A DNA stretch of 64,000 nucleotides from Actibacterium sp. XHP0104 (GTDB lineage Bacteria; Pseudomonadota; Alphaproteobacteria; Rhodobacterales; Rhodobacteraceae). Shown here piece by piece: positions 7,529 through 18,121 of this stretch. A program made the translations under genes and the position numbers. Position 1 is the stretch's first letter, and every line of letters begins with the position of its first letter. Location: assembly GCF_025751515.1 (NCBI RefSeq), contig NZ_JAOWLE010000001.1, positions 124,001-188,000 of the forward strand, in the 5' to 3' direction. The notes under the pieces are model-generated. The model did not search any database. It saw only the letters and a list, made by a program, of their open reading frames with translations, and was not told where the DNA came from.

Positions 7529-8227
7529 TTAGGCTGCCGGGCGCGTGGTGCGCTGTTCGATGCGTTTCTCGTGCTCGCCCTGGATCAGGCGGTGCACATA
7601 GATGCCGGGCAGGTGGATGTGATCGGGATCCAGCGAGCCGGTGGGCACGATTTCCTCGACCTCGACGACGCAGATCTTGCCACAGGTCGCCGCCGGCGGG
7701 TTGAAGTTGCGCGCGGTCTTGCGGAAGATCAGGTTACCGGTTTCATCGGCTTTCCAGGCCTTCACGATCGACAGGTCGGCAAAGATGCCCTCTTCGAGGA
7801 TGTATTCCTTGCCGTTGAAGATCTTGCTTTCCTTGCCCTCGGCAATGACGGTGCCCACGCCGGTCTGGGTGTAGAAACCGGGGATGCCGGCGCCGCCGGC
7901 GCGCATGCGCTCGGCCAGGGTGCCCTGCGGGTTGAATTCCAGCTCCAGCTCGCCCGACAGATACTGGCGCATGAACTCGGCATTCTCGCCCACATAGGAC
8001 GACATCATTTTCTTGATCTGCTTGGTGTCCAGCAGCTTGCCCAGGCCAAAGCCGTCAACGCCGCAGTTGTTCGACGCGATGGTCAGATCCTTGACGCCGC
8101 TGTCGACGACCGCGTCGATCAGCAGTTCGGGAATACCGCACAGGCCAAAGCCGCCAGCGGCGATGAGCATGCCGTCGAACAAAAGCCCGTCGAGGGCCTC
8201 GCTCGCGCTGCCGTAAATCTTCTTCAT
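7529..8227 (-). CDS. scoA: 3-oxoacid CoA-transferase subunit A
   Basis: The protein has 232 residues. The CoA-transferase A signature [12 protein letters not shown] lies at about residues 25-36, with [14 protein letters not shown] following. It is the first gene of a two-gene scoAB operon. The frame is open 80 codons upstream, but the ATG at 8227 begins at the usual family position ([12 protein letters not shown]) with GGGGAGAT upstream. It works as a heteromer with ScoB in acetoacetate activation. Confidence 0.93.
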   Translation of the reverse strand: MKKIYGSASEALDGLLFDGMLIAAGGFGLCGIPELLIDAVVDSGVKDLTIASNNCGVDGFGLGKLLDTKQIKKMMSSYVGENAEFMRQYLSGELELEFNPQGTLAERMRAGGAGIPGFYTQTGVGTVIAEGKESKIFNGKEYILEEGIFADLSIVKAWKADETGNLIFRKTARNFNPPAATCGKICVVEVEEIVPTGSLDPDHIHLPGIYVHRLIQGEHEKRIEQRTTRPAA

Positions 8228-8343
8228 GGATATCTCCCCAGTTCCTTTCGGCGAAGTTGTGACGCGGCTGTCGGGCAGAGTCAAATATTTGTCGTCCGAG
8301 AGGTCAGACAATGGCGCTTTGCCGGTCCGACCCTGCCAGATGC

Positions 8344-10872
8344 CTATGATTTCTTCTTGCGGCCACCCTTTTTGGTGGCTTTTTCCGCGATCAGCTGCAG
8401 GGCCATTTCCATGGTCACATCCGCGGGCTCTGTGCCCTTGGGCAGTGTCGCGTTGACCTTGTCCCATTTCACGTAGGGGCCATAGCGCCCGTCCATCACG
8501 TTGACGGGGCCGCCCTTTTCGGGGTGCTCGCCCAGCTCGCGCAGCGGCGCGGCTGCGGCGGCGCGGCCCCTGCGGCCCGGATTGGCGCGCTTCTCGGCCA
8601 ACAGCTCGACCGCGCGGTTCATGCCCAGTTCGAACACGTCGTTGGGGTCTTTCAGGTTGGCATAGACCGGTTTTGCCTCGTCGGGCAGCTGATGCATCAC
8701 ATAGGGGCCGTAGCGGCCGAAATTGGTCGACATCATGCCGCCCTCGGGATGCATCCCGATCTCGCGCGGCAGGGTCAGCAGCATCTGCGCCTTGTCGAAA
8801 TCCATCGCCTCGGGCTCCCAGCCCTTGGGCAGGCTGGCGCGGGGCGGTTTGGGGGTGTCTTCGGTGGCTTCGCCCTTTTGCACATAGGGGCCAAAGCGGC
8901 CCATGCGCAGGGTGATCTCATCCTCGCCGTCATGGCCCAGAACCTTGCCGTCCAGCTCGGCGGCGGCCTCGTCGACCTGGGTCGAGAGCGCGCGGGTATA
9001 GCGGCATTCGGGATAGTTCGAACAGCCGATGAATGCGCCACCAGAGCGCGCGGTTTTCAGGTTCAGACGACCGGCGCCGCATTTCGGGCAGACGCGCGGG
9101 TCGCTGCCATCGGCCGTGGGCGGGAAGAGGTGGGGCGCAAGCACCTCGTCGATCTTGTCCAGCACCTCGGTGATGCGCAGATCGGCGGTTTCGGCCAGCG
9201 CGGCCGAGAAATCGCGCCAGAACCGGTCGAGCACGTCGATATAATCACGCTCGCCGGCCGAGATATCGTCCAACTCGTCCTCGAGGTTGGCGGTGAATTC
9301 GTAGCCCACGTAGCGCTTGAAATAGTTGCTGAGGAACGCCGTGACCAGGCGGCCCTTGTCTTCGGGGATCAGACGGTTCTGATCCTTGTTTACATAGCCG
9401 CGATCCTGGATCGTGGTGACGATCGAGGCATAGGTCGAGGGTCGGCCGATGCCCAGTTCCTCCATCCGTTTCACCAGCGTGGCCTCGGTATAGCGCGGCG
9501 GCGGCTGGGTGAAATGCTGTTCGGGGGTCACGCTGCGCTTGTCGGTGGGCTCGCCCTCGGACATCTGCGGCAGGCGCTTGTCGTCGTCATCGACGACCAC
9601 GTCGTCGCGGCCTTCCTCGTAGATCTTGAGGAAACCGTCGAACAGCACCACCTGGCCGGTGGCGCGCATCTCGATCTGGGCGTCCTTGCTGGCGATATCG
9701 ACGGTGGTGCGCTCCATCCGGGCGGCTTCCATCTGGCTGGCCAGGGTGCGTTTCCAGATCAGGTCATACAGCTTGCGCTGATCGGCGTCGCTGATCTTGA
9801 GGCTGGCGGCATCCATCGTCATGTCGGTCGGGCGGATACATTCGTGCGCCTCTTGCGCGTTTTTGGCCTTGTTCTTGTAGATGCGCGGGCTGGCGGGCAC
9901 GTAATCGGCGCCATAGCGATCCTTGATCGCGTCGCGGGCGGCGGTCACGGCCTCGGGCGCCATGTCGATGCCGTCGGTTCGCATATAGGTGATGTGCCCG
10001 GCCTCATAGAGGCGTTGCGCGGCGCTCATGGTGTGGCGGGCGCCAAAGCCGAACTTGCGGCTGGCCTCTTGTTGCAGGGTCGAGGTCATGAACGGCGCGC
10101 TGGGGTTGCGGTTGGCGGGCTTGGCCTCGACCGATTTGACTGACAGGTCGCGGCTGTTGATCGCCTGCACGGCCAGTTCGGCCGAGGTGGTGTTCTCGAG
10201 GTCGAACTTGTCCAGCTTCTTGCCGCCCAGAACGGTCAGGCGGGCCTCGAATTCCTGCCCGCGCGGAGTGCCGAGCAGGGCCTTGACCGTCCAGTATTCA
10301 CGCGGCTTGAAGGCCTCGATCTCCATCTCGCGTTCGACGATCAGGCGCAGGCAGACCGATTGCACCCGGCCGGCCGATTTCGCGCCGGGCAGTTTGCGCC
10401 ACAGAACCGGCGACAGGTTGAAGCCCACCAGGTAATCCAGCGCGCGGCGCGCCAGATAGGCATGCACCAGCGGTTGGTCGACCTGGCGCGGGTTCTTCAT
10501 CGCCTCGGTCACGGCCGATTTCGTGATGGCGTTGAACACCACGCGGCTGACGGCGGTGTCTTTCTTGATGGCCCGGCGCTTGCGCAGGGCCTCTTCCAGG
10601 TGCCAGCTGATCGCCTCGCCCTCGCGATCGGGGTCGGTTGCGAGGATCAGTTCGTTGTCGTCCTTCAGCGCGTCGGCGATGGCCTTGACGTGCTTGCGCG
10701 AGTCGTTGGCGATCTCCCATTTCATGTCGAAATCGTTGTCTGTGTCGACCGAGCCATCCTTGGGCGGCAGGTCGCGGACATGACCATACGAGGCCAGAAC
10801 AGTGTAGTCGCTGCCCAGATACTTGTTGATCGTTTTGGCTTTGGCAGGGGACTCAACAACGACGACCGGCAT
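8344..10872 (-). CDS. topA: DNA topoisomerase I (type IA)
   Basis: The protein has 842 residues. It has an N-terminal TOPRIM domain (Glu7, acidic pair in ATDPDREGE at about 78-86) and a central gate with the catalytic Tyr296 in [12 protein letters not shown]-terminal zinc ribbon ([18 protein letters not shown] then CSNYPEC) follows, then several repeats of the bacterial topo I C-terminal type (GRYGPYV). The tail is lysine-rich. It relaxes negative supercoils. The frame is open 74 codons further upstream, but the ATG at 10872 begins [15 protein letters not shown], the family start, with AAAGGA upstream. It lies downstream of dprA, a common pairing. Confidence 0.97.
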   Translation of the reverse strand: MPVVVVESPAKAKTINKYLGSDYTVLASYGHVRDLPPKDGSVDTDNDFDMKWEIANDSRKHVKAIADALKDDNELILATDPDREGEAISWHLEEALRKRRAIKKDTAVSRVVFNAITKSAVTEAMKNPRQVDQPLVHAYLARRALDYLVGFNLSPVLWRKLPGAKSAGRVQSVCLRLIVEREMEIEAFKPREYWTVKALLGTPRGQEFEARLTVLGGKKLDKFDLENTTSAELAVQAINSRDLSVKSVEAKPANRNPSAPFMTSTLQQEASRKFGFGARHTMSAAQRLYEAGHITYMRTDGIDMAPEAVTAARDAIKDRYGADYVPASPRIYKNKAKNAQEAHECIRPTDMTMDAASLKISDADQRKLYDLIWKRTLASQMEAARMERTTVDIASKDAQIEMRATGQVVLFDGFLKIYEEGRDDVVVDDDDKRLPQMSEGEPTDKRSVTPEQHFTQPPPRYTEATLVKRMEELGIGRPSTYASIVTTIQDRGYVNKDQNRLIPEDKGRLVTAFLSNYFKRYVGYEFTANLEDELDDISAGERDYIDVLDRFWRDFSAALAETADLRITEVLDKIDEVLAPHLFPPTADGSDPRVCPKCGAGRLNLKTARSGGAFIGCSNYPECRYTRALSTQVDEAAAELDGKVLGHDGEDEITLRMGRFGPYVQKGEATEDTPKPPRASLPKGWEPEAMDFDKAQMLLTLPREIGMHPEGGMMSTNFGRYGPYVMHQLPDEAKPVYANLKDPNDVFELGMNRAVELLAEKRANPGRRGRAAAAAPLRELGEHPEKGGPVNVMDGRYGPYVKWDKVNATLPKGTEPADVTMEMALQLIAEKATKKGGRKKKS

Positions 10873-11005
10873 GAAAATCCTTTCGAGTCGGGCAATGCAA
10901 TCGGCGGGGATAGATGTGCGGGTGTCGCGGCGGTTGTCAATGCGCCGGGGAACATTGCCGCGCGCCGCCCCTACGGGGCGAATAATTTTCGCCCGATCGC
11001 GCCGC

Positions 11006-12184
11006 TTAGGACAGGCGGGTCTTGGTGGCGGGGATGGCGGCCAGCATGCCGCCGGGCTGGCGCGCGATGCGTCCGTCCAGTTCCAGGGTGACAAGTTCGG
11101 GCGCGACCTGCCGTGCGGGCAGGTTCAGATCGCGGATCAGCTGGTCCTCTGCCAGGGGGCTGGGGCCCAGCCGGTTGAGGATCTGCGCATGCAGGGCCGG
11201 GATGTCGGCCACGCGGGTCGAGCGGCGCGGCGGGCCTTCGGGGATGTCTTGGAACAGCGTTCGCTGCGGCTCGGGCTGGGGTTCGGGCCGGGGCGCGATC
11301 GGGGTCAGCGCCTCTAGCACGTCATCTGTGCCCCGCACCAGCGTGGCGCCATCGCGGATCAGCATATTGCAGCCCGAGGCGCGCGCATCCATCGGGTGGC
11401 CCGGCACGGCCAGCACCTCGCGCCCCTGGTCCAGGGCGTTGCGCGCGGTGATCAGGCTGCCCGATCGGGCGGCGGCCTCGATCACGATGACCGCTTGCGC
11501 GAGGCCCGAGATGATCCGGTTGCGGGCGGGGAAATGGCGGGCCTGCGGGGTGGTGCCTGGGGGCTGTTCGCTGAGCAGCAACCCGCGTTCGGCGATTTGT
11601 CGGGCCAGATCGGTGTTCTCGGCCGGGTATATAATGTCGATGCCCCCGGCCAGCACGGCGATGGTGCCGGTGTCCAGCGCAGCCGTATGGGCGGCGGTGT
11701 CGATGCCGCGCGCCAGGCCCGAGGTGCAGACCAGCCCGGCCTTGCCCAGCCCTGCCGCCAGGCTGCGCGCCATCCGCGTGCCCAGCGACGACGCGTTGCG
11801 CGCGCCCACCAGCGCGATTTGCGGGCGCATCAGCAGTGACAGGTCGCCCCGCGCCCAGATCAGCGGCGGCGCGTCCGAGATTTCGGCAAGGCGGGCGGGG
11901 TAGGCGGCAGACCTGAATGCCACCAGCCGCGCGCCGGCCTCGCGGCCCGCCTCGATCTCGCGCAGGGCCAGATCACGGGGGCAGGGAGAGTAATCCTTGA
12001 CGCCGGCGGCCCGGGCAATGTCGGGCAGGGCGTCCAGTGCCGCCTCGGCCGACCCGTGTTCGCCCATCAGGCGGTGAAAGGTCGTGCTGCCGACGCGGCG
12101 AGACCGGATGAGACGGAGCCAGGCCACCAGGTGGTCTTCCTGGGTGGGTGGTGCGAGGGGGTGGGTGGAAGAATTAATGTCCAC
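11006..12184 (-). CDS. dprA: DNA-processing protein DprA
   Basis: The protein has 392 residues. An N-terminal helical region is followed by a Rossmann-like DprA domain (about 115-320) with GARNASSLGTRMARSLAAGL, SGLARGIDTAAH, PAENTDLARQIAERG and RNRIISGL. A C-terminal winged-helix follows (about 330-390). DprA binds incoming single-stranded DNA and loads RecA during transformation. In Rhodobacter it is needed by recipients of gene transfer agents and is under CtrA control (established for R. capsulatus). A CtrA-like box lies 50-65 bp upstream here. The start is GTG at 12184. It sits between tldD and topA. Confidence 0.95.
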   Translation of the reverse strand: MDINSSTHPLAPPTQEDHLVAWLRLIRSRRVGSTTFHRLMGEHGSAEAALDALPDIARAAGVKDYSPCPRDLALREIEAGREAGARLVAFRSAAYPARLAEISDAPPLIWARGDLSLLMRPQIALVGARNASSLGTRMARSLAAGLGKAGLVCTSGLARGIDTAAHTAALDTGTIAVLAGGIDIIYPAENTDLARQIAERGLLLSEQPPGTTPQARHFPARNRIISGLAQAVIVIEAAARSGSLITARNALDQGREVLAVPGHPMDARASGCNMLIRDGATLVRGTDDVLEALTPIAPRPEPQPEPQRTLFQDIPEGPPRRSTRVADIPALHAQILNRLGPSPLAEDQLIRDLNLPARQVAPELVTLELDGRIARQPGGMLAAIPATKTRLS

Positions 12185-12233
12185 TGGTCGCTAGGCTCCG
12201 CTCATCCGTGGGGCCACACTGAACCGGGGAAGG

Positions 12234-12249
12234 TTAACGGCGGGTGAAC
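12234..12249 (-). promoter_or_regulatory. CtrA-like box in the dprA promoter
   Basis: TTAACGGCGGGTGAAC fits TTAAC-N5-GTTAAC with a single mismatch. It lies 50-65 bp upstream of the dprA start, where an activator would be expected to sit. Confidence 0.5.
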
Positions 12250-12285
12250 AGCCGCAAATTTTTTTCAAATCCGACGATTTTTTTG

Positions 12286-13707
12286 TCAGGTGGCCGAACC
12301 GCCCACCGTCAGCCCGCCGATCATCAGCGTCGGTTGCCCCACGCCGACCGGCACCCACTGACCCGCCTTGCCGCAATTGCCGATGCCGGGGTCCAGCGCC
12401 AGGTCGTTGCCGATGGCGCGGATCTGGTTCATCGCGGTGGCGCCGTCGCCGATCAGGGTCGCGCCCTTGACCGCCGCGCCGACCTTGCCGTTCTGAACGC
12501 GGTAGGCCTCGGTGCAGCTGAAAACGAACTTGCCATTGGTGATGTCGACCTGCCCGCCGCCAAAGCCCACGGCATAGATGCCATCCTTGAGGTCGGCCAG
12601 AATGTCGGCGGGGTTAGCATTGCCCGCTTCCATGATGGTGTTGGTCATGCGCGGCATCGGCGCGTGGGCATAGCTTTCGCGGCGGCCATTGCCGGTGGGG
12701 GCGACGCCCATTAGGCGGGCATTCTGGCGGTCTTGCATATAGCCGACCAGGATGCCGTCTTCGATCAGCACGGTGCGCGAACTGGGCGTGCCTTCGTCGT
12801 CGAAACTGAGGCTGCCGCGCCGGTCGGGGATGGTGCCGTCATCGACCACCGTCACCCCGGGCGAGGCCACGCGTTCGCCCATACGGCCGGCAAAGGCCGA
12901 GCTGCCCTTGCGGTTGAAATCGCCTTCCAGCCCGTGGCCCACGGCTTCGTGCAGCAGGATGCCGGGCCAGCCGGAGCCAAGAACAACGTCCATCTGCCCG
13001 GCGGGGGCGGGCTGGGCGCCAAGGTTGACCAGCGCGATGCGCAGGGCCTCGCGGGTGGTGGCCTGCCAATGCGCGGGGTCGATCAGCCCGGTCAGGCCAG
13101 CGCGCCCGCCGCCGCCATGGCTGCCGGATTCGCGGCGGCCCTGGTCTTCGACGATGACCGAGACATTCAGCCGGGTCATCGGGCGGCTGTCTTGCAGCAG
13201 GGTGCCGTCAGGGCGCAGGATGACCACCTCTTGCAGCGAGGCCGCCAGCGTGGCCGAGACCTGCACAATTCGCGGGTCAAGGTCGCGGGCAAAGGCGTCG
13301 ATCTCGCGCAGGGTCTCGATCTTGACCGGAAACTCGGCATCGGCCATCGGGTCGGCGTCGCTGTAAAGCCGCCGGTTGGTGGATTGCGGGGGCGGGGCCA
13401 TGGTGCCGCCGCCATCGCCCACGGCCAGACGCGCCGTTTCGCTGGCCCGCGCCAGGGCCGCGTTGCTGATTTCCGACGAATGGGCATAGCCCGCGGTTTC
13501 GCCTTTGACCGCGCGCAGGCCGAATCCCTCGGTTGCGTCGTAGCTGGCGGTCTTGATTCGCCCGTCATCGAACACCAGAGCCTCGGATCGGCGGCGTTCG
13601 AGGAACAGCTCGCCATCATCGGCCCCATCGGTGGCCTGTCGCAAGGTCAGCAGGGCGCGATCCAGATCAAGCGCGTCATTGAAAGGGCTGAAACGGCCGT
13701 TCGGCAT
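12286..13707 (-). CDS. tldD: Metalloprotease TldD
   Basis: The protein has 473 residues, full length for TldD. The zinc motif [12 protein letters not shown] (His253, Glu254, His258) is intact, and the PmbA/TldD N-terminal domain precedes it. TldD works with PmbA/TldE to degrade unfolded peptides and mature some modified peptides; pmbA is not in this window. The gene is followed by a T-rich stretch and then the dprA promoter. It runs divergently from ctaC. Confidence 0.94.
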   Translation of the reverse strand: MPNGRFSPFNDALDLDRALLTLRQATDGADDGELFLERRRSEALVFDDGRIKTASYDATEGFGLRAVKGETAGYAHSSEISNAALARASETARLAVGDGGGTMAPPPQSTNRRLYSDADPMADAEFPVKIETLREIDAFARDLDPRIVQVSATLAASLQEVVILRPDGTLLQDSRPMTRLNVSVIVEDQGRRESGSHGGGGRAGLTGLIDPAHWQATTREALRIALVNLGAQPAPAGQMDVVLGSGWPGILLHEAVGHGLEGDFNRKGSSAFAGRMGERVASPGVTVVDDGTIPDRRGSLSFDDEGTPSSRTVLIEDGILVGYMQDRQNARLMGVAPTGNGRRESYAHAPMPRMTNTIMEAGNANPADILADLKDGIYAVGFGGGQVDITNGKFVFSCTEAYRVQNGKVGAAVKGATLIGDGATAMNQIRAIGNDLALDPGIGNCGKAGQWVPVGVGQPTLMIGGLTVGGSAT

Positions 13708-13877
13708 GGATTGGTCCCGGTTTTATGGGGCATTCGAGGGCGCCAGAGGCCTTCGCATGCACAGAATATCTTGTCTCATCCGGCCTAATATGGTTTTTGG
13801 GGGCCGGGAACTCAACGGCTAACCTACTGGAAGGCCGTTCAGCGGCCGTTGGGCCGTACATTGGACAGGGAATGACA
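13708..13877. promoter_or_regulatory. Divergent promoter region of tldD and ctaC
   Basis: This 170-bp gap separates the two divergent starts. No confident -35/-10 pair or operator was recognised. Confidence 0.35.
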
Positions 13878-14735
13878 ATGCGGATTTTTAACAAGCTTTC
13901 CGGCCTTTGGGCCGCAGGTGCGGCTACCGTTTCGGCCTCGGCGGCCTATGCTCAGAATCTTGAGGTGATCGGCAAGCCGCTGCCCGGCCTGACCGGGTTC
14001 CAGCCCCCCGCGACCGAACTGGCGCGTGATATCCAGGGCCTGGACGACATGATCAACCTTATCATCGCGGCCATCGTGGTCTTTGTGATGGTGCTGATGC
14101 TGATCGTGATCGTGCGCTACAACCGTCGCGTCAACAAGACGCCGGCAACCTTTACCCACAACACCCCGGTCGAGGTGGTCTGGACCATCGTTCCGATCCT
14201 GATCCTGGTGTTCATCGGCGCGTTCTCGCTGCCGGTTCTGTTCAAGCAGCTCGAGATCCCCGAGGCTGACGTGACCGTCAAGATCACCGGCTACCAGTGG
14301 TACTGGGGCTATGAATATGTCGACCACGAATTCGCCTTCGACAGCTTCATGCTGCCGCGCGAAGAGCTGGCTGAAAACGGCTATACCGATGACCTGTATC
14401 TGCTGGCCACCGACACCGCCATGGTGGTGCCGACCGGCAAGAACATCGTGATCCAGGTGACCGGCGCCGACGTGATCCATTCGTGGGCGATCCCTGCATT
14501 CGGTGTGAAACAGGATGCCGTTCCGGGTCGCCTGGCCGAGCTGTGGTTCAATGTCGACGAAGGCATGGAAGGCATCTACTTTGGTCAGTGCTCGGAACTG
14601 TGCGGCAAGGACCACGCCTATATGCCGATCACCGTCAAGGCCGTTACCCCGGCCGAGTACGAGCGCTGGCTGGCCGGCGCCATCGAGGAATATGCGGGCA
14701 AGCCGCGTGACCTGACCGTGGCTGCGGCCAACTGA
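13878..14735 (+). CDS. ctaC: Cytochrome c oxidase (aa3) subunit II
   Basis: The protein has 285 residues. It has a signal peptide (cleavage near AYA-QN, residue 26), two membrane helices (about 55-80 and 97-120) and a periplasmic cupredoxin domain. All CuA ligands are present: His201, Cys238, Glu240, Cys242, His246, Met249. It accepts electrons from cytochrome c for the aa3 oxidase. Two in-frame ATGs compete. AGGG at 13867-13870 sits one base from the first but seven bases from the ATG at 13878, so the latter is chosen. It heads the ctaC-ctaB-coxF-ctaG-ctaE cluster; subunit I is elsewhere. Confidence 0.97.
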   Translation: MRIFNKLSGLWAAGAATVSASAAYAQNLEVIGKPLPGLTGFQPPATELARDIQGLDDMINLIIAAIVVFVMVLMLIVIVRYNRRVNKTPATFTHNTPVEVVWTIVPILILVFIGAFSLPVLFKQLEIPEADVTVKITGYQWYWGYEYVDHEFAFDSFMLPREELAENGYTDDLYLLATDTAMVVPTGKNIVIQVTGADVIHSWAIPAFGVKQDAVPGRLAELWFNVDEGMEGIYFGQCSELCGKDHAYMPITVKAVTPAEYERWLAGAIEEYAGKPRDLTVAAAN

Positions 14736-14800
14736 GCAACCGTTGTAAGGGCAGGGGCCGTGCGTCCGCACGCGGCCCCGTTCCCGTTTCGGAGCAAGTG

Positions 14801-15736
14801 ATGACCGACGCGACCAACATCTATGATCATGCTGGCGAGCCCAGCTTTGGCGACTATGTCGCGCTGCTCAAGCCGCGTGTCATGTCGCTGGTCGTGTTCA
14901 CCGCGCTGGCCGGGCTGATCGTGGCCCCGGTCGCGGTGCATCCGTTCATCGCCTTCATGTCGATCCTGTGCATTGCCGTGGGCGGCGGCGCCTCGGGCGC
15001 GCTGAACATGTGGTGGGACAGCGATATCGACGCGGTGATGAAACGCACCAAGGGCCGTCCGGTGCCCTCGGGCCGCGTGACCCGCCAAGAGGCGTTGGCC
15101 GTCGGCCTGGCCCTGTCGGGCTTTGCCGTTGTCATGCTGGGGCTGGCCGCCAACTGGGTGGCGGCGGGCCTTTTGGCCTTTACCATCTTCTTCTATGCCG
15201 TGGTCTATACGATCTGGCTGAAACGCTCGACCCCGCAGAACATCGTGATCGGTGGCGCGGCGGGCGCGTTTCCTCCGATGATCGGCTGGGCCGTGGCCAC
15301 CGGCGGCGTCAGCATCGAAAGCGTGCTGATGTTCGTGTTGATCTTCATGTGGACCCCGCCGCATTTCTGGGCGCTGGCCCTGTTCATGAACGATGACTAC
15401 ACCAAGGCCGGCGTGCCGATGCTGACCGTGACCCACGGCCGCAAGGCGACGCGCGTGCATATCCTGGTCTATACGCTGCTGCTGGCCCCGATGGCGCTGG
15501 CGCTGGCGGCGACCTCGATCGGCGGGCCGGTCTACCTGGCGACCTCGCTGGTGCTGAACGCGCTGTTCATCCTCGGGGCGATCCGCCTGTGGCGCCGTGA
15601 CGAGGATCAGGCCGGCGCCGACAAATACGCTGCGGAAAAGAAATTCTTCCGCTTCTCGCTGCTCTACCTGTTCCTGCATTTCGTCGCGCTGATGGTGCAG
15701 TCCTGGATCGCGCCCTTTGGCCTGGGGGGCTGGTAA
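14801..15736 (+). CDS. ctaB: Protoheme IX farnesyltransferase (heme O synthase)
   Basis: The protein has 311 residues with about nine membrane helices. It carries the UbiA-family NxxxDxxxD motif (Asn69, Asp73, Asp77 in NMWWDSDID), then [13 protein letters not shown]. It attaches a farnesyl chain to heme B, the first step to heme A for the oxidase. A GTG three bases upstream is possible, but GGAG at 14791 is best spaced for the ATG at 14801. The 65-bp gap after ctaC contains an imperfect GC hairpin (about 14752-14779) that could stabilise or attenuate the ctaC message. Confidence 0.96.
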   Translation: MTDATNIYDHAGEPSFGDYVALLKPRVMSLVVFTALAGLIVAPVAVHPFIAFMSILCIAVGGGASGALNMWWDSDIDAVMKRTKGRPVPSGRVTRQEALAVGLALSGFAVVMLGLAANWVAAGLLAFTIFFYAVVYTIWLKRSTPQNIVIGGAAGAFPPMIGWAVATGGVSIESVLMFVLIFMWTPPHFWALALFMNDDYTKAGVPMLTVTHGRKATRVHILVYTLLLAPMALALAATSIGGPVYLATSLVLNALFILGAIRLWRRDEDQAGADKYAAEKKFFRFSLLYLFLHFVALMVQSWIAPFGLGGW

Positions 15737-15737
15737 G

Positions 15738-15929
15738 ATGTCGTTCCACCCCGAGCATGAACTGCACAAGCGCCGTTTCGGCCGTAACCTTGGGCTGCTG
15801 GCGGTTCTGTGCGGCTTTGTCGCGCTGGTCTTTGTGCTGACCATCGTCAAGGTGTCCGAGGGCGGCAAGATGGAGGCGTTCGATCACAGCGTGCGCCCGT
15901 CGCTGACCACGCCGGAGGCCGGGCAATGA
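15738..15929 (+). CDS. Small CoxF-like membrane protein of the oxidase cluster
   Basis: The protein has 63 residues with one membrane helix (about 20-40, LGLLAVLCGFVALVFVLTIV) and a charged N-terminus HPEHELHKRR. Small proteins of this form stand between ctaB and ctaG in Rhodobacter and Paracoccus and are often called CoxF; the exact role is unclear. It starts one base after the ctaB stop and overlaps ctaG by four bases (ATGA), so it is translationally locked into the operon. Confidence 0.8.
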   Translation: MSFHPEHELHKRRFGRNLGLLAVLCGFVALVFVLTIVKVSEGGKMEAFDHSVRPSLTTPEAGQ

Positions 15930-16513
15930 CCGGCGCCAAGAACAAGACGCTGATCCGCCTGCTGGCGGTGGTGGTGATCATGGGCGGCCTGTCCTGGGCG
16001 GCGGTGCCGATGTACGACCTGTTTTGCAAGGTGACCGGGTTCGGCGGCACGACCGTGCAGGCCGATGCCGGGTCGGACGTGGTGCTGGATGAAACCGTGA
16101 CCGTGCGGTTCGACGCCTCGAAAGAGGCCGGGTTTGAATGGGAGTTCAAACCGATGCAGCGCACGATGGAACTGAAGCTGGGCGAAACCGGTCTGGCCTT
16201 TTACGAGGCCTACAACCCCACCGACCGCGTGATCGCGGGATCGGCCAGCTATAACGTCACCCCCTTTGCGGCGGGTGGCTATTTCACCAAGATCGACTGT
16301 TTTTGCTTTACCATGCAGGTGCTGCAACCGGGCGAACGGGTGCAGATGCCTGTGACCTTTTACGTCGATCCGGAAATTTTGCAGGATCGTGAAGCAAAGT
16401 ATGTGCATACGATCACTTTGAGCTATACGTTCCATGAGGCCGATCTTCCGGCCGAAGAGGGACAGGAACAGGCGGCGCTGGATCAGGGAAAATCCAGCAC
16501 CGTGAAACGTTGA
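15926..16513 (+). CDS. ctaG: Cytochrome c oxidase assembly protein CtaG (Cox11)
   Basis: The protein has 195 residues. It has one N-terminal membrane helix (about 9-27) and a periplasmic immunoglobulin-like domain with the copper-binding pair Cys125 and Cys127 in KIDCFCF, plus Cys34 in YDLFCKVTGFGG. It delivers copper to the CuB site of subunit I. It overlaps the small CoxF-like gene by ATGA and is followed by ctaE after 30 bases. Confidence 0.96.
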   Translation: MTGAKNKTLIRLLAVVVIMGGLSWAAVPMYDLFCKVTGFGGTTVQADAGSDVVLDETVTVRFDASKEAGFEWEFKPMQRTMELKLGETGLAFYEAYNPTDRVIAGSASYNVTPFAAGGYFTKIDCFCFTMQVLQPGERVQMPVTFYVDPEILQDREAKYVHTITLSYTFHEADLPAEEGQEQAALDQGKSSTVKR

Positions 16514-16543
16514 CGGCACGTCAGGACGAGGGAGCGTAACGGA

Positions 16544-17344
16544 ATGGCGCACGAAAAGAACCACGATTATCATATTATCAACCCGTCGATCTGGCCCCTT
16601 CTGGGTTCGGTCGCGGCTCTGGTCATGCTGTATGGCGCGGTCCAGATGTTCCATGACAACGGCCCCTGGATGTTCCTGATCGGCCTTGTCGGCGTTCTGT
16701 ACGTCATGTTTGCCTGGTGGTCCGAGGTTGTGGCCGAAAGCCATGCGGGCGATCACACTCCGGTGGTGGTCATCGGCCTGCGCTATGGCTTCATCCTGTT
16801 CATCATGTCCGAGGTGATGTTCTTCTCGGCCTGGTTCTGGAGCTTTTTCAAGCACGCCATCTACCCGATGGGCCCCGACAGCCCTGGCATTGACGGCCAG
16901 TTCCCCCCGGCGGGTATCGAGACCTTCGACCCCTGGCACCTGCCGCTGATCAACACCCTGATCCTGCTGTGCTCGGGCGCCGCGGCCACCTGGGCGCACC
17001 ACGCCCTGGTGCATGAGAACAACCGCAAAGACCTGCGCAACGGCCTGATCCTGGCGATCCTGCTGGGCCTGGTTTTCACCTATTTCCAGGCTTACGAATA
17101 CAGCCACGCCGCCTTTGGCTTCTCGGGCAACATCTATGGCGCCAACTTCTTCATGGCCACCGGCTTTCACGGTGCGCATGTGATCATCGGCACCATCTTC
17201 CTGTTCATCTGCCTGCTGCGGGTGCTGCGGGGCCATTTCACCCCCGAGCGTCACGTCGGTTTCGAGGCCGCCGCCTGGTACTGGCACTTTGTTGACGTCG
17301 TGTGGCTGTTCCTGTTCGCCGCCGTCTACGTCTGGGGCCAGTAA
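16544..17344 (+). CDS. ctaE: Cytochrome c oxidase subunit III
   Basis: The protein has 266 residues with seven membrane helices and the usual subunit III landmarks: [43 protein letters not shown] and [10 protein letters not shown]. It stabilises the aa3 core and supports proton uptake. It is the last structural gene of the oxidase operon and is followed by a clear intrinsic terminator. Confidence 0.97.
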   Translation: MAHEKNHDYHIINPSIWPLLGSVAALVMLYGAVQMFHDNGPWMFLIGLVGVLYVMFAWWSEVVAESHAGDHTPVVVIGLRYGFILFIMSEVMFFSAWFWSFFKHAIYPMGPDSPGIDGQFPPAGIETFDPWHLPLINTLILLCSGAAATWAHHALVHENNRKDLRNGLILAILLGLVFTYFQAYEYSHAAFGFSGNIYGANFFMATGFHGAHVIIGTIFLFICLLRVLRGHFTPERHVGFEAAAWYWHFVDVVWLFLFAAVYVWGQ

Positions 17345-17390
17345 GGCCGTTCTGCCCGGCCGCCACGGCAGGGCAGGGACAACATTCAAG

Positions 17391-17417
17391 GCGCGGGGGG
17401 AAACCCTCGCGCTTTTT
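17391..17417 (+). terminator. Intrinsic terminator after ctaE
   Basis: GCGCGGGGG (17391-17399) pairs with CCCTCGCGC (17404-17412), one G-T pair, followed by TTTTT. It lies 18 bases before the SURF1 start, so SURF1 and thrC must rely on read-through or another promoter. Confidence 0.75.
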
Positions 17418-17434
17418 CACATCGGGGAACGAGC

Positions 17435-18106
17435 ATGAACAAACGGATGATCCTACCGCTGATCTTTGGGCTGGTGGGCGCGGCGATCCTGGTATCGCTG
17501 GGCACATGGCAGTTGCGGCGGCTGGACTGGAAGGAAACCGTGCTGGCCGAGATCGACGCCCGCATCACCGCCGCCCCCGTCGCGCTGCCCGCGCAACCTG
17601 ACCCTGAACAGGACCGGTTTCTGCCGGTGACGGCCACCGGCACGCTGTTGCCAGGCATTCAGGTGCTGTCCAGCGTCAAGAAGGTCGGCGCCGGGTTTCG
17701 GGTGATCGACGTGCTGGACAGTGACGGCCGGCGGGTGCTGGTCGATCGCGGGTTCCTCAAGGTGCAGGACGACCCCGGCCCGCGCCCTGATGGCCCGGTG
17801 ACGATTATCGGCAACCTGCACTGGCCCGATGAGGTCGACAAATACACCCCCGCGCCCGATATCGAAAAGGGCGACTGGTTTGCCCGTGACCTGCCGGTCA
17901 TGGCCGATCACCTGGGCGCCGAGCCCGTTCTGATCGTTGCGCGCGACATCACCCCCGCCAGCCCCGCCATCCGGCCGCTGCCGGTCGACAGTTCGGGCAT
18001 TCCCAATGATCATCTGCAATACGCGATCACGTGGTTTTCGCTGGCTTGTGTCTGGCTGGGGATGACAGCGCTGTTTCTGTGGCGTATCAGGCGTGGAACC
18101 GAGTGA
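17435..18106 (+). CDS. SURF1-family cytochrome oxidase biogenesis protein
   Basis: The protein has 223 residues. It has membrane helices at both ends (about 4-22 and 197-215) with a periplasmic domain between, the SURF1 topology. The conserved GTWQLRRLDWK motif follows helix 1, and the late DHLQYAITWFSLA motif precedes helix 2. It helps insert heme A into subunit I. It lies between ctaE and thrC, with a terminator just before it and 15 bases to thrC. Confidence 0.93.
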   Translation: MNKRMILPLIFGLVGAAILVSLGTWQLRRLDWKETVLAEIDARITAAPVALPAQPDPEQDRFLPVTATGTLLPGIQVLSSVKKVGAGFRVIDVLDSDGRRVLVDRGFLKVQDDPGPRPDGPVTIIGNLHWPDEVDKYTPAPDIEKGDWFARDLPVMADHLGAEPVLIVARDITPASPAIRPLPVDSSGIPNDHLQYAITWFSLACVWLGMTALFLWRIRRGTE

Positions 18107-18121
18107 AGGCAGACGAATACA

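Noticed and set aside
14752-14779. Terminator between ctaC and ctaB
   Set aside because: The hairpin is imperfect, with two unpaired bases, and has no T-tract; ctaC and ctaB are expected to be co-transcribed, so it was not listed as a terminator.
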